From assembly GCA_013314775.1 (NCBI GenBank), contig JABUFB010000001.1, positions 62,001-126,000 of the forward strand: a DNA stretch of 64,000 nucleotides, given 5' to 3'. Positions 9,519 through 17,725 of this stretch are shown here, piece after piece (positions within the stretch are counted from its first letter, which is position 1; every line of letters begins with the position of its first letter). The translations under genes and the position numbers were made by a program. The notes beneath the pieces are model-generated. The model saw only the letters and a list, made by a program, of their open reading frames with translations, made no database searches and was not told the origin of the DNA. The DNA comes from Armatimonadota bacterium. Lineage in GTDB: Bacteria > Armatimonadota > Zipacnadia > Zipacnadales > JABUFB01.

Positions 9519-10580
9519 CTAACTGTCCAGTCCCAGCGACTGCTGACCTCCGTTGGGAGGTGGCGGTGGCTGGCGGTCGATCCCCAGGTGCTCGTAGGCC
9601 CGGTATCCGGCCTGTCTGCCCCGTGATGTCCGCAGGAGGAAGCCGATCTTCAGCAAATACGGTTCCACGACGTCCTCCAGCGTGCCTTCGTCCTGGGAAA
9701 TCGTGGCAGCAATCGCACCCAACCCCACCGGGCCGCCGTCGTAGATCTCGATGATCGCGCGCAGGTACTTGCGGTCGAGCTCGTCGAGGCCGAGTTCGTC
9801 TACCTGCATCTTGCTCAGCGCTTCGGCCGCAAGCTCGCCAGTGATAACCCCGTCGGCCATGATCTGGGCGTAGTCCCGGACCCGGCGCAGGAGACGGTTC
9901 ACGACGCGTGCGGTTCCTCGGGATCGTTCCGCGAGTACTCTCGCGCCCTCGGGCTCCACGGGAATCTGCCAGATGCGCGCGGCCCGGGTGACAATCTTCT
10001 CAAGTTGCTCCACCGTGTAGAAGTCAAGATGCTGCAGGATACCGAAACGCTCCCGCAAGGGGTCGGTGAGCAGGCCCGCCCGGGTTGTGGCGCCGATAAG
10101 CGTGAAGGGCTCCAGGGTGAGCGGGATGGTCTTCGCATACGGCCCGCTGTCGACCACGAAGTCGATGCGGAAGTCTTCCATCGCGGGGTACAGGAACTCC
10201 TCCACCACCCGGGGCAGGCGGTGGATTTCGTCAATGAAGAACACATCGCCACGCCGCAGGTTCGTCAGCATCCCCACCAGGTCGCCGGGCCTTTCCAGCG
10301 CCGGGCCGCTGGTGCGGTGCATCTCGACACCCATTTCGTTGGCGATGATGTGGGCAAGGGTGGTCTTCCCGAGGCCAGGCGGCCCGTCAAACAGGATGTG
10401 CTCCAGTACATCGCCCCGTCCCCGGGCGGCACTCACGGCAATGCGCAACTGGTCGATGAGCTCTCGCTGTCCCACGTCATACTCGTCGAGAGTCTGGGGA
10501 CGGACGTTGGCTTGCTCTTCCCTGTCGCGGCCGCGCTCCTGCCCGGTCACGATGCGCTGCCGTCCGGTGTCGTCGGACAT
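9519..10580 (-). CDS. ruvB: Holliday junction branch migration ATPase RuvB
   Basis: The 353-residue protein is a full-length AAA+ motor of the RuvAB complex that migrates Holliday junctions during recombination and repair. Walker A is GPPGLGKT (66-73) and Walker B DEIH (117-120). ATTRAG, LRERFG and the C-terminal winged-helix region (KIGFLLRTSRGRQA) are all typical. The N-terminal 25 residues are variable. It is the last gene of a ruvC-ruvA-ruvB operon, 46 bases after ruvA. About 250 bases without a gene follow downstream. Confidence 0.97.
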   Translation of the reverse strand: MSDDTGRQRIVTGQERGRDREEQANVRPQTLDEYDVGQRELIDQLRIAVSAARGRGDVLEHILFDGPPGLGKTTLAHIIANEMGVEMHRTSGPALERPGDLVGMLTNLRRGDVFFIDEIHRLPRVVEEFLYPAMEDFRIDFVVDSGPYAKTIPLTLEPFTLIGATTRAGLLTDPLRERFGILQHLDFYTVEQLEKIVTRAARIWQIPVEPEGARVLAERSRGTARVVNRLLRRVRDYAQIMADGVITGELAAEALSKMQVDELGLDELDRKYLRAIIEIYDGGPVGLGAIAATISQDEGTLEDVVEPYLLKIGFLLRTSRGRQAGYRAYEHLGIDRQPPPPPNGGQQSLGLDS

Positions 10581-10626
10581 AGTGATTACCCTGTTCCTTG
10601 CTCAGGCTGAGCCTGATGTTGATCGG

Positions 10627-11247
10627 TCAGCGATTGCGGAACACCCGGCGCAGGATCTCATCGGGGGAGTTCACGTCCGGGTTGTCCTCTCGCACACGGC
10701 GGATGGCCAGAATAGCGTCTGCCCGGCTGGTGCCAAGCTGGGTGAGAATCTCCAGAGCCGCCGCTTCGAAGTCCTCCAGGGGTCGCTCAGGCGCCTCGCC
10801 GGCACGCTGCAACTCTTCGGCGTCCACGAACTTCCCCAGCCGCCCCCCGAGTGTGGCGATGATGTCCTTTGCCTTCTGCGGCCCCACCCCCGGCAAGCTC
10901 TTGAGCATCTTGTGATCCTGCAGTTCAATGGCTCGGGCAATGGTGGCCACCGGCATGTTCATTGCCCGGAGCGCTGCTCGCGGGCCGATGCGCGGCACGT
11001 CCGTCAGGAGCTCGAAGAACTCCCGCTGGATGTCTGTTTCGAATCCCATGAGTACAGGCACAGACTTGGCGGGGTCGGTCTGGAAGTAGTAGAAGGTGGC
11101 GAGTTCGATTTCGCTCTCCAGCGGCCGGCCCTCGCAGGCGTCTCGGAGGAATGGGGGCACCAGGACCTCGTATGTCATCCCGCCCACTTCGATGAGCAGG
11201 CTCTCTTCCTCGAGCCCCACCAGGCGGCCACGAATGCGTCGGATCAA
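10627..11247 (-). CDS. ruvA: Holliday junction DNA-binding subunit RuvA
   Basis: The start is set at a TTG (reading MIRRIRGRLVG) with an AGGGAGG site upstream, giving 206 residues. A longer ATG-started reading adds 33 residues of RuvC-frame sequence that do not resemble RuvA. Domain I is the OB fold (residues 1-60). Two helix-hairpin-helix motifs follow (VPRIGPRAALRAM and LPGVGPQKAKDII). The C-terminal domain that contacts RuvB is present (SRADAILAIRRVRE). RuvA forms tetramers on the junction and loads RuvB. Its TTG overlaps the ruvC stop codon (TTGA), so translation is probably coupled. Confidence 0.95.
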   Translation of the reverse strand: MIRRIRGRLVGLEEESLLIEVGGMTYEVLVPPFLRDACEGRPLESEIELATFYYFQTDPAKSVPVLMGFETDIQREFFELLTDVPRIGPRAALRAMNMPVATIARAIELQDHKMLKSLPGVGPQKAKDIIATLGGRLGKFVDAEELQRAGEAPERPLEDFEAAALEILTQLGTSRADAILAIRRVREDNPDVNSPDEILRRVFRNR

Positions 11248-11789
11248 GGGCGTCGGCCTCCCTGTTGCGCCAGAGCCCGGGCGATGCCGTCGGGTAGCCC
11301 GTCCTGGCCGGAAACGCTTCTCATGGGAGAACAATGGCAAAGACAAAGCGCGAGAGCATCGGTAACATCATGGGGCTGCGGCGGCTCGTCCAGTCCCAGC
11401 AGCCGCGCCACCATGCGACCCATCTGCTCCTTGCTCGCGCGCCCGTGGCCGGTGAGAGAGCGCTTGACCATTGATGCCGCATAGTCCACTACCGCAAGCC
11501 CCCGGCGCGCACCAGCCAGGAGGATCACGCCCCGCGCGTGGCCCATGAGGATCGCGGTCTGCGGGTGGGCGTATTTCGAGTAGAGCTGCTCCACCACCAT
11601 CACGTCAGGCCGGCAGTCGGCGAGAACAGCTTCAATGCCCTCGGCAATGGTAGCCACGCGCACCTCAAGGGACGATGAGGCGTCGGTGCGGATTACGCCG
11701 CCCTCGACCATGACGGTCCTGCCGCGCCAATGGTCAACCACGCCATAGCCAGTGCAATTGAGGCCGGGGTCCACGCCGAGAATCCGCAT
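11244..11789 (-). CDS. ruvC: crossover junction endodeoxyribonuclease RuvC
   Basis: The 181-residue protein is a Holliday junction resolvase of the RNase H-like superfamily. The four acidic catalytic residues are visible: D7 (VDPG), E67 (VVEQLY), D141 and D144 (HDVTDALAL). The start is the ATG of MRILGVDPG; a longer reading to 11924 adds unrelated sequence. A consensus TATAAT lies at 11796-11801 on the minus strand with only six bases before this ATG, so the mRNA may be leaderless. It is the first gene of ruvCAB. The sequence between this gene and the divergent esterase gene is 168 bases. Confidence 0.96.
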   Translation of the reverse strand: MRILGVDPGLNCTGYGVVDHWRGRTVMVEGGVIRTDASSSLEVRVATIAEGIEAVLADCRPDVMVVEQLYSKYAHPQTAILMGHARGVILLAGARRGLAVVDYAASMVKRSLTGHGRASKEQMGRMVARLLGLDEPPQPHDVTDALALCLCHCSPMRSVSGQDGLPDGIARALAQQGGRRP

Positions 11790-11795
11790 GGGGCG

Positions 11796-11801
11796 ATTAT
11801 A
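11796..11801 (-). promoter_or_regulatory. -10 element (TATAAT) of ruvC, possible leaderless start
   Basis: A perfect TATAAT faces ruvC. Transcription starting about seven bases downstream would begin at or next to the ATG. The candidate -35 (TTTCGT, 17-base spacing) is weak. Confidence 0.5.
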
Positions 11802-11957
11802 GCACGCAGCGGGAAGGGACGAAACTGGAGGACTGGCATCCGCGCCCTCGCGCGGCTTGCCAGCATGCACCTGCCACAGGTACAATGCAAGAATACAGTC
11901 CAGCGCCTGAAAGGCTGCATCCACCGGGCGCTGCCACCGAGACCCCGGGGGAAGCGC

Positions 11958-13661
11958 ATGGGTTTCCGATCTGCAGTGCCTGCTTCCAGCTTCCTTTGGG
12001 CACTCGCGGCTTTCGCCGCCTGGGGCGCTGTAAGCGCAGCGGATGCCCGCGTTGAGCCAGACATCGTCGGAGCGGGAGAGCCGCTCTCCCCCGAGAGCGT
12101 GCGTCGCCAGCTCCTTTCGGCAGCAGTGCCCTATGAGCCCATGCCGCAGTGGGACGGCACTCCGGTCCTCAAGGCGCTGCTGGAGAAAGGCTGGGCGCTG
12201 GGAGCGCCGCTTGAGGCCACGTACCGCGAACTGTCAGGTCCACGCGGCATCGCATGTCGTGAAGTGCGTTTCAAGAGTCACGACTGGGGCGGCAAGCCTG
12301 TGCGCATTTTCGGGTACTATGCGTACCCGAAGAGCCGCAACGGTCGTGTCCCGGGCCTGCTCATGGTTCACGGCGGCGGAGGCTATGCGACGCTGGACCG
12401 GGCAACCGAGGCCGCCGCGCAAGGTTACGCGGCGCTGTCCATTGACTTGCCCGGCCGCGGGACGCTCCGTGAGGGCAAGTCCCGGTCGACGGGCCCGGCT
12501 ATGACGGTGCACCAATTATTCACAGTAAAGCCTGATTTGCGCGATAATTACATTTACAATGCGGTGCTGGCACAGTTGCGTGCCGTATCCTTCCTGCGCA
12601 CGCGCCCTGAAGTGGAGCCGAAACGCATTGGCCTCATCGGCGTGTCGTGGGGTGGCGCAACCGGGCTCATCACCACCAGCCTGGACAGGCGCATCACCTG
12701 CTTCGTGAACATCTATGGCGCAGGCCTGCTGTGGGATGGCTCGACGTGGCACGAGTACCTGCGCAAGCTGCCAGAGGGCGAGTTCCGGCTCTGGGAGGCC
12801 AACTTTGATCCATCCCGCTACGTGCCGGACATCCGGGTACCAGTCCTTGGTGTCACCGGCACCAATGACAACTGCTATTATCTGAACCGTTTTCTGCGTA
12901 CTCTCAGAGCAATCAAGCCCGCACCGGACCTGGTGCTGCGGCCCAACCTGGATCACAAGATCGATGACAAGGCCCGTTCGTCATGTTTCCGCTGGCTGGG
13001 AGTGAAGCTGAAAGGCGACCATGCCAAGGCTCCGCCCCGGCTGGCCGCAATGAAGATCGAGGCCACAACGAAAGGCGCACGGGTGTCGGTTCAGGCGGGT
13101 GGTCAAGTTGCTGTCCGGGGCGCTGAAGTCTGCTACGGCCCGGTGGGTGACGTAGGCTGGACCAACCGCGAATGGCGAACCGTGAATGGCTCGCCAGACC
13201 GCTATGCGACCTGGTGGTCGGCGGATATCCCGCTTCCTACCCAGATCACGTACGTCTTCGCGAGCGTGCAGTTCGCCGACGGCTCGCTGCTGAGCACCCC
13301 GGTGCATTCGGTGGCAACGGCGGTTATTGACAGCAAGAAACTGGCGCTTGACGTGCCCTTCATGTACGACGGATCCTTCCTGGTAGAGGCCCATGCCCTG
13401 GCCGGTTTCATTGGTGGGGACGTGGAAGTGTCGCCCGATGGGGCGGTTCTGTTGTCTCGGGGAGACAGGCAGGCGCACCTGAACTCCCACCGCCTGGGCG
13501 ATCTATGCTACGTTGGCCTGCGGGACGCCTGCGAGCAGCTTGGCGGCATCGTGGTTTTCCGCGACAACAAAGCGCAAGTTTCACTGCCGACACTTCACAA
13601 TTCGCCGCGACCCGCCGGCACGCGGCCACCTGTAAATGAACTGAGCAGCGCCGGCGCATGA
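11958..13661 (+). CDS. secreted alpha/beta-hydrolase (acetyl-xylan-esterase type) with copper-amine-oxidase-N-like domain
   Basis: The 567-residue protein has a signal peptide (LWALAAFAAWGAVSA). A hydrolase domain fills residues about 70-360: the oxyanion region MVHGGGG, nucleophile motif GVSWGG with Ser near residue 229, and a likely acid and base in TGTNDN and LDHKIDD (His near 331). The order fits the AXE1/dienelactone hydrolase group, which removes acetyl or similar esters from polysaccharides. Residues about 457-545 look like a copper amine oxidase N-terminal-like module (FLVEAHALAGFIGGDVEV), which often acts as a wall- or surface-associated domain. The ATG has a GGGGGAA site; reading from 11730 only adds antisense RuvC sequence. 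The stop overlaps a possible ATG of the next gene. Confidence 0.82.
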   Translation: MGFRSAVPASSFLWALAAFAAWGAVSAADARVEPDIVGAGEPLSPESVRRQLLSAAVPYEPMPQWDGTPVLKALLEKGWALGAPLEATYRELSGPRGIACREVRFKSHDWGGKPVRIFGYYAYPKSRNGRVPGLLMVHGGGGYATLDRATEAAAQGYAALSIDLPGRGTLREGKSRSTGPAMTVHQLFTVKPDLRDNYIYNAVLAQLRAVSFLRTRPEVEPKRIGLIGVSWGGATGLITTSLDRRITCFVNIYGAGLLWDGSTWHEYLRKLPEGEFRLWEANFDPSRYVPDIRVPVLGVTGTNDNCYYLNRFLRTLRAIKPAPDLVLRPNLDHKIDDKARSSCFRWLGVKLKGDHAKAPPRLAAMKIEATTKGARVSVQAGGQVAVRGAEVCYGPVGDVGWTNREWRTVNGSPDRYATWWSADIPLPTQITYVFASVQFADGSLLSTPVHSVATAVIDSKKLALDVPFMYDGSFLVEAHALAGFIGGDVEVSPDGAVLLSRGDRQAHLNSHRLGDLCYVGLRDACEQLGGIVVFRDNKAQVSLPTLHNSPRPAGTRPPVNELSSAGA

Positions 13662-13690
13662 TCGCCGGCAATCATCCGGAGGTGCGATCC

Positions 13691-14680
13691 ATGCGGTTTG
13701 CCGTCATCGGACTCGGTATCGGGGAAGTCCATGCCCATGTCCTGTCAAAGATGCAGGACACCGAACTCGTGGGTGTGTGCGATCTGGACCCCCTCAGGGC
13801 ATCGAGGGTAGCCGCGGATACGGGAACGCAAGGCTTTAGCAGCGTCGAAGACCTCCTCCAGATTGCGAAGCCAGAGGCGGTCTGCATCTGTACACCGCCC
13901 AAGACTCACCTGCCCATCGGCGCTGCTCTGGCCGAGGCCGGCATCCATGTTCTTTGCGAAAAGCCCATGGCCCCCAGCCCCGCCGAATGTCAGGGGCTCA
14001 TCGACGTCTGCAAGAAGGCGGGCGTCACCCTGATGATCGCCCAGAAGAAGCGGTTCGCGCCCGCAATCGACTTCCTGAAGCAGCACATCGGCGGGGATTT
14101 CGGCAAGCCGGTGAGCCTCAACTACCGCTACCACCCCGGACAGGTGCCGAAGGACTGGTTCTGGCAGGAGGATGATGGCGGTGGCCCGCTGGTCGAGAAT
14201 TCGGTGCACACCTTCGACACTCTGCGCTATCTCATTGGCGACATCGTGGCGATCCAGGGCATCGGCGGCAATCTCATCACCCCCGAATATGCCCCGCAGA
14301 TCGACATTGCCCTGGGGCTGCTTGAGTTCGAGAACGGCTGCATCGGTGCCGTGGAGCTTGGCACGGCTTCGGAGTGGAACATGGCCGACGAAGAGTTCTT
14401 CGTGGCCTGCGAGAAAGCTGTAGCCCGCAGTCGGGGTGGCTTTGACCGGCCCGACCAGATTGTCTACACTTACCGCGGCGAGCCGGAGATCAACACGTAT
14501 GATGTGGACTACTCGGATGGGCACCGCGACTTCGTGGCCGAGATCCGCCATTTCATGGATTGTGCGCTCACTGGGGCAACGCCCCTGATCTCCGGCGAAG
14601 AAGGCGCGAAATCGGTGGCCTGCAGCTTCGCGCTGAAGGAAGCGGTCCGCACCGGCAAGCGAGTGGAACTCCAGCGCTAA
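13691..14680 (+). CDS. Gfo/Idh/MocA family NAD(P)-dependent oxidoreductase
   Basis: The 329-residue protein starts with a Rossmann NAD(P) motif (FAVIGLGIGEVHA) and carries the family motif CEKPMA near residue 90, whose lysine is catalytic. The C-terminal half is the typical open beta-sheet substrate domain (GGPLVENSVHTFDTLRYLIG). Such enzymes oxidise or reduce sugars, inositols or their derivatives; the substrate is not readable. The start was chosen because GGAGG lies 8 bases upstream and the Rossmann fold begins at once. An earlier in-frame ATG at 13658 would add 11 residues and overlap the esterase stop. The gene is followed by panC after 65 bases. Confidence 0.88.
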   Translation: MRFAVIGLGIGEVHAHVLSKMQDTELVGVCDLDPLRASRVAADTGTQGFSSVEDLLQIAKPEAVCICTPPKTHLPIGAALAEAGIHVLCEKPMAPSPAECQGLIDVCKKAGVTLMIAQKKRFAPAIDFLKQHIGGDFGKPVSLNYRYHPGQVPKDWFWQEDDGGGPLVENSVHTFDTLRYLIGDIVAIQGIGGNLITPEYAPQIDIALGLLEFENGCIGAVELGTASEWNMADEEFFVACEKAVARSRGGFDRPDQIVYTYRGEPEINTYDVDYSDGHRDFVAEIRHFMDCALTGATPLISGEEGAKSVACSFALKEAVRTGKRVELQR

Positions 14681-14745
14681 GCGGCGCCGGTCAGCGCGCG
14701 CGTCACAGCGGAAGGATTGGCCCGGCACGGGCCGCGAGTGAACAG

Positions 14746-15594
14746 ATGCGTATCACGACGACAATCGTTGAAACCCGGGCATATCTCAAGAGTGTCTGGA
14801 GAGACGGGAAGTCCGTGGGCCTGGTGCCGACAATGGGCGCCTTCCACGACGGCCATGTGGCGCTCATGCGCCGTGCCCGCACTGACGAGGATGTAGTGGC
14901 GGTCAGCCTGTTCGTCAACCCGACACAGTTCGGGCCCGGCGAGGACTTCGCCGCATACAAGCGCGATCTCGAGGGCGACGCGCGCATCGCCCAGGCTGCA
15001 GGTGTCGACCTGCTCTTTGCGCCATCGGTCGAGGAAATGTACCCACCGCCCGGGCCGACACTGACAAAGGTGCACGTGTCGCAGATTACGGAAGGGCTGT
15101 GCGGCCAGTTCCGCACAGGCCACTTCGACGGCGTCACCACCGTTTGCGCCAAGTTGTTCAACATCTTCCAGCCCGACCGCGCGTATTTCGGCGAGAAAGA
15201 CTACCAGCAATTGCAGGTCATCCGCCGCATGGTGCATGATCTCAATTTCCCGCTGACCATCGTCCCAGTCCCAACGGTACGAGAAGCCGACGGTCTTGCC
15301 ATGAGTTCTCGCAACGCGTACCTTACGCCGCAAGAGCGCGCCGCCGCACCCGCTCTTCAGGCTGCGCTGAAGCTCGCGGCTCAAGCGGTAATGTCCGGCG
15401 CATCAGGGCCTGCGGCGGAAGACCTTGTGCGTGCGAAACTGGCTGAGGAGCCGTTGTTCAGATTGCAGTATGTTTCCGCGATCCATCCGGAGACCCTCGA
15501 GCCCGCAACCTGGTCCGGACCGCCCATGGTCATTGCAGCGGCAGCTTTTCTGGGCAAGGCGCGGCTCATCGACAATGTGAAGGTCGAGGCCTGA
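14746..15594 (+). CDS. panC: pantothenate synthetase
   Basis: PanC joins pantoate and beta-alanine with ATP to make pantothenate, the precursor of coenzyme A. The 282-residue protein is full length. The HIGH-like motif is PTMGAFHDGH (28-37), FGEKDYQQ spans 148-155 and the KMSKS-like loop is MSSRN (186-190). A longer in-frame reading from 14560 only adds sequence overlapping the previous gene. panD begins 4 bases after the stop, so panC, panD and nadC form one operon. panB is not in the window. Confidence 0.96.
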   Translation: MRITTTIVETRAYLKSVWRDGKSVGLVPTMGAFHDGHVALMRRARTDEDVVAVSLFVNPTQFGPGEDFAAYKRDLEGDARIAQAAGVDLLFAPSVEEMYPPPGPTLTKVHVSQITEGLCGQFRTGHFDGVTTVCAKLFNIFQPDRAYFGEKDYQQLQVIRRMVHDLNFPLTIVPVPTVREADGLAMSSRNAYLTPQERAAAPALQAALKLAAQAVMSGASGPAAEDLVRAKLAEEPLFRLQYVSAIHPETLEPATWSGPPMVIAAAAFLGKARLIDNVKVEA

Positions 15595-15598
15595 TCCC

Positions 15599-15955
15599 AT
15601 GTTCCGTACTATGCTCAAGTCCAAACTCCACGGCGCGACCGTGACCCAGACCGAGCTTTACTACGAGGGCAGCATCACCATCGACGCTGAACTCATGCTG
15701 GCCGCTGACCTGCTGGAAGGGGAGTTCGTGCAGATCGTCAACCTGAACAATGGTGCGCGCATTGAGACCTATGTGATCCAGGGCGACCCGGGGAGCGGGG
15801 TCATCTGCCTGAACGGGCCGGCGGCCAGAACCGCCGCGGTGGGCGACGTGATCCACGTGCTCGGATACGGCATGTATGAAGACGGGGAAGCCCGTTCGGT
15901 GCAGCCGAAGATTGCGATTCTCGGCCCGGGCAACCGCATCATGGAGCAGAAATGA
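15599..15955 (+). CDS. panD: aspartate 1-decarboxylase proenzyme
   Basis: PanD makes beta-alanine from aspartate for pantothenate synthesis. The 118-residue proenzyme shows the self-cleavage site G24-S25 (YYEGSITID); cleavage turns Ser25 into the catalytic pyruvoyl group. The substrate-binding lysine K9 and the tyrosine in ARIETY (Y57) are present. Length and sequence are typical of the pyruvoyl-type enzyme. Its last four bases overlap the start of nadC (ATGA), which indicates coupled translation. Confidence 0.96.
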   Translation: MFRTMLKSKLHGATVTQTELYYEGSITIDAELMLAADLLEGEFVQIVNLNNGARIETYVIQGDPGSGVICLNGPAARTAAVGDVIHVLGYGMYEDGEARSVQPKIAILGPGNRIMEQK

Positions 15956-16794
15956 GCGCCCCTTGCCTGCAGATGGAGCAGATCGTGCGCGTCGCCCTGC
16001 TGGAAGACATCGGCCCGGGCGATCTCACCACCAATGCCTGCATTCCGCCCCATCGAATGGCACGGGGCGAGTTCCTGGCCAAGCAAGACGGGGTGCTCGC
16101 AGGCATGGATGTGGTGCGCGAGTGCTTCCGGCAGGCCGCGCCGGACTGCAGGCTGGAGGGGCTGAAGCGCGACGGTGACGGCTTCTCATCCGGGGATATC
16201 CTCGCTGCGGTGACCGGGCCCGCCGCCCAGATTCTTACGGCGGAGCGCGTATCGCTCAATTTCCTGCAGCGCCTGTGTGGGACGGCGACGCTGACGCGGA
16301 AGTTCGTGGATGCGGTGGCCGGAACTGGCGCAACCATCGTGGACACCCGGAAGACCACACCAGGGCTGCGCATTCTGGAGAAGGCGGCAGTGCGCGCCGG
16401 CGGCGGCTCCAATCACCGCTTCGCGCTGTATGACGGGGTCATCCTCAAGGACAATCATATCGAGGCCGCCGGAGGCATCATACCCGCGGTGGAGCAGACC
16501 CGCGCCCGGATCCCTCACACGGTGAAGATCGAGGTCGAGACCACGAGCCTCGAGCAGGTGCAGGAAGCGCTGGACGCTGGGGCGGATATTATCATGCTGG
16601 ACAACATGGACTACGACACCATGCGCCAGGCGGTGGAACTCATCAGCGGAAGGGCGCAGACCGAGGCGTCAGGCGGCGTCAGCCTGGAGACGGTGGCGCG
16701 CATCGCACAGACCGGCGTGGACCTGATCTCCGTGGGCAAGCTCACCCATTCGGCGCCGGCGGTGGACATCAGTCTGGAACTGAGACTCTGTTAG
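15952..16794 (+). CDS. nadC: nicotinate-nucleotide pyrophosphorylase (quinolinate phosphoribosyltransferase)
   Basis: NadC converts quinolinate and PRPP to nicotinate mononucleotide in NAD synthesis. The 280-residue protein contains EDIGPGDLTTN (18-28), DTRKTTPGLR (131-140), the His-Arg pair at 155-156 and KDNH (166-169). These are the quinolinate- and PRPP-binding residues of the family. It overlaps panD by four bases. Its place with pan genes suggests a small cofactor operon; nadA and nadB are not seen here. Confidence 0.96.
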   Translation: MSAPCLQMEQIVRVALLEDIGPGDLTTNACIPPHRMARGEFLAKQDGVLAGMDVVRECFRQAAPDCRLEGLKRDGDGFSSGDILAAVTGPAAQILTAERVSLNFLQRLCGTATLTRKFVDAVAGTGATIVDTRKTTPGLRILEKAAVRAGGGSNHRFALYDGVILKDNHIEAAGGIIPAVEQTRARIPHTVKIEVETTSLEQVQEALDAGADIIMLDNMDYDTMRQAVELISGRAQTEASGGVSLETVARIAQTGVDLISVGKLTHSAPAVDISLELRLC

Positions 16795-16895
16795 GCATGC
16801 CCGGAAGGACCGGGTAGGGCACGCGTCGAAAGATTCATGCAGGTGACCGCGCTCCTGCTGCAGCAAACGCTACGCCACTCACCGAGGACGGCATC

Positions 16896-17381
16896 ATGGC
16901 AGACATCGGGATCGGGCTCATCGTCGGGCTTGTGCTGATTTTCCCGCTGGTTGAACTGCTCCGGTTCGTGGCGGCAGAACTCATCGGCGTTTACGGCGAC
17001 ATGACCCTGACCGAGGCATTCCTGGGCATGATCGTCATCTTGCTGACGATCCTCGTGGTCCGCACGTACCGTATTCTCCGCGCCACAATGCCCGAGACGA
17101 GTTGGGGCGATCCTCCAGTGGTGACCCCGCCACGGCCCCCTCGCAGAACCACGATCCGCCGGCCGACCGATGAGCGCGAGTTCGAGCGAACCACGCCGCC
17201 GCGACGCATCACACGGGCTGAGGGCGAGCCGCAGCGCGCCCCGCGTCGGACCACTCGGAGCACAAGATCCAGCGCCGGATCGTCTCGGCGCACGACCGTT
17301 CGATCCAACGCGACCGAGGAAGCGCCCCGGCGCACACGCAGAAGTCCATCGCGCCGGCGCACCTGGCGCGCCCCGGACTGA
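16896..17381 (+). CDS. small membrane protein with very Arg-rich tail, unknown function
   Basis: No family is recognised. The 161-residue protein has two hydrophobic segments (about residues 5-25 and 38-57) followed by a tail of about 100 residues dominated by Arg, Thr, Pro and Ser (PPRRITRAEG, RRTRRSPSRRRTW). The tail has almost no hydrophobic residues and should be disordered and strongly positive, so binding to nucleic acid, phospholipid or another acidic partner is possible. A GAGGA ribosome site precedes the ATG. The gene stands alone between nadC and fhs. The reverse strand is also Arg/Val-rich in one frame, but lacks a good start signal. Confidence 0.6.
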   Translation: MADIGIGLIVGLVLIFPLVELLRFVAAELIGVYGDMTLTEAFLGMIVILLTILVVRTYRILRATMPETSWGDPPVVTPPRPPRRTTIRRPTDEREFERTTPPRRITRAEGEPQRAPRRTTRSTRSSAGSSRRTTVRSNATEEAPRRTRRSPSRRRTWRAPD

Positions 17382-17725
17382 GGAACCGCATTCAGACGAG
17401 TACCACGGGGGCCTGAGCCGGCGAAGGCGAGACGCTGGTTCAGTCCCTGCCCTCCGGATTCCCGCTGTCTTGACGTTTTCGCGCCAAGACCACTGATCTA
17501 CGCCTTGAACCCCGGGGGCCCCCTGGCTATAATCGCCAAGTCGTTTGAGCCCGTTCGATCCGGGCAACGCCCACACGGGCGCAACTGATGCCTTCGGCAG
17601 CATGTACAGGCCCGGCATTCGGCGACCGAGGAGATCATGGCCTCGGGCGTTTCGATGCTGGGTGCTTCGCATCTGCCGGTGCATCGTTGTGCACGTTTGC
17701 GGGCGAAAACAGGGAGCACATTCTC
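17382..17725 (+). other. fhs promoter and 5' leader region
   Basis: No gene was found. A good promoter lies at 17505-17533, leaving a leader of about 185 bases before the fhs ATG. The leader contains several short inverted repeats, for example GCCC-ACAC-GGGC near 17570-17580 and TGCC-TTC-GGCA near 17588-17598. No known riboswitch motif could be matched. Confidence 0.5.
17505..17533 (+). promoter_or_regulatory. sigma-70-type promoter of fhs
   Basis: TTGAAC (17505-17510), a 17-base spacer and a perfect TATAAT (17528-17533) are in the correct orientation upstream of fhs. Confidence 0.75.

Noticed and set aside
5992-9522. 1176-residue plus-strand frame opposite the large secreted protein
   Set aside because: It is antisense to a gene with signal peptide and recognised domains, and its composition (His, Val, Arg, Gln rich) is typical of GC-rich shadow frames.
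17540-17725. ZTP (pfl), THF or SAH riboswitch before fhs
   Set aside because: The gene context fits a ZTP motif, but the conserved blocks could not be found. CCGAGGAG followed by CCTCGG looks slightly SAH-like, but the rest does not match.
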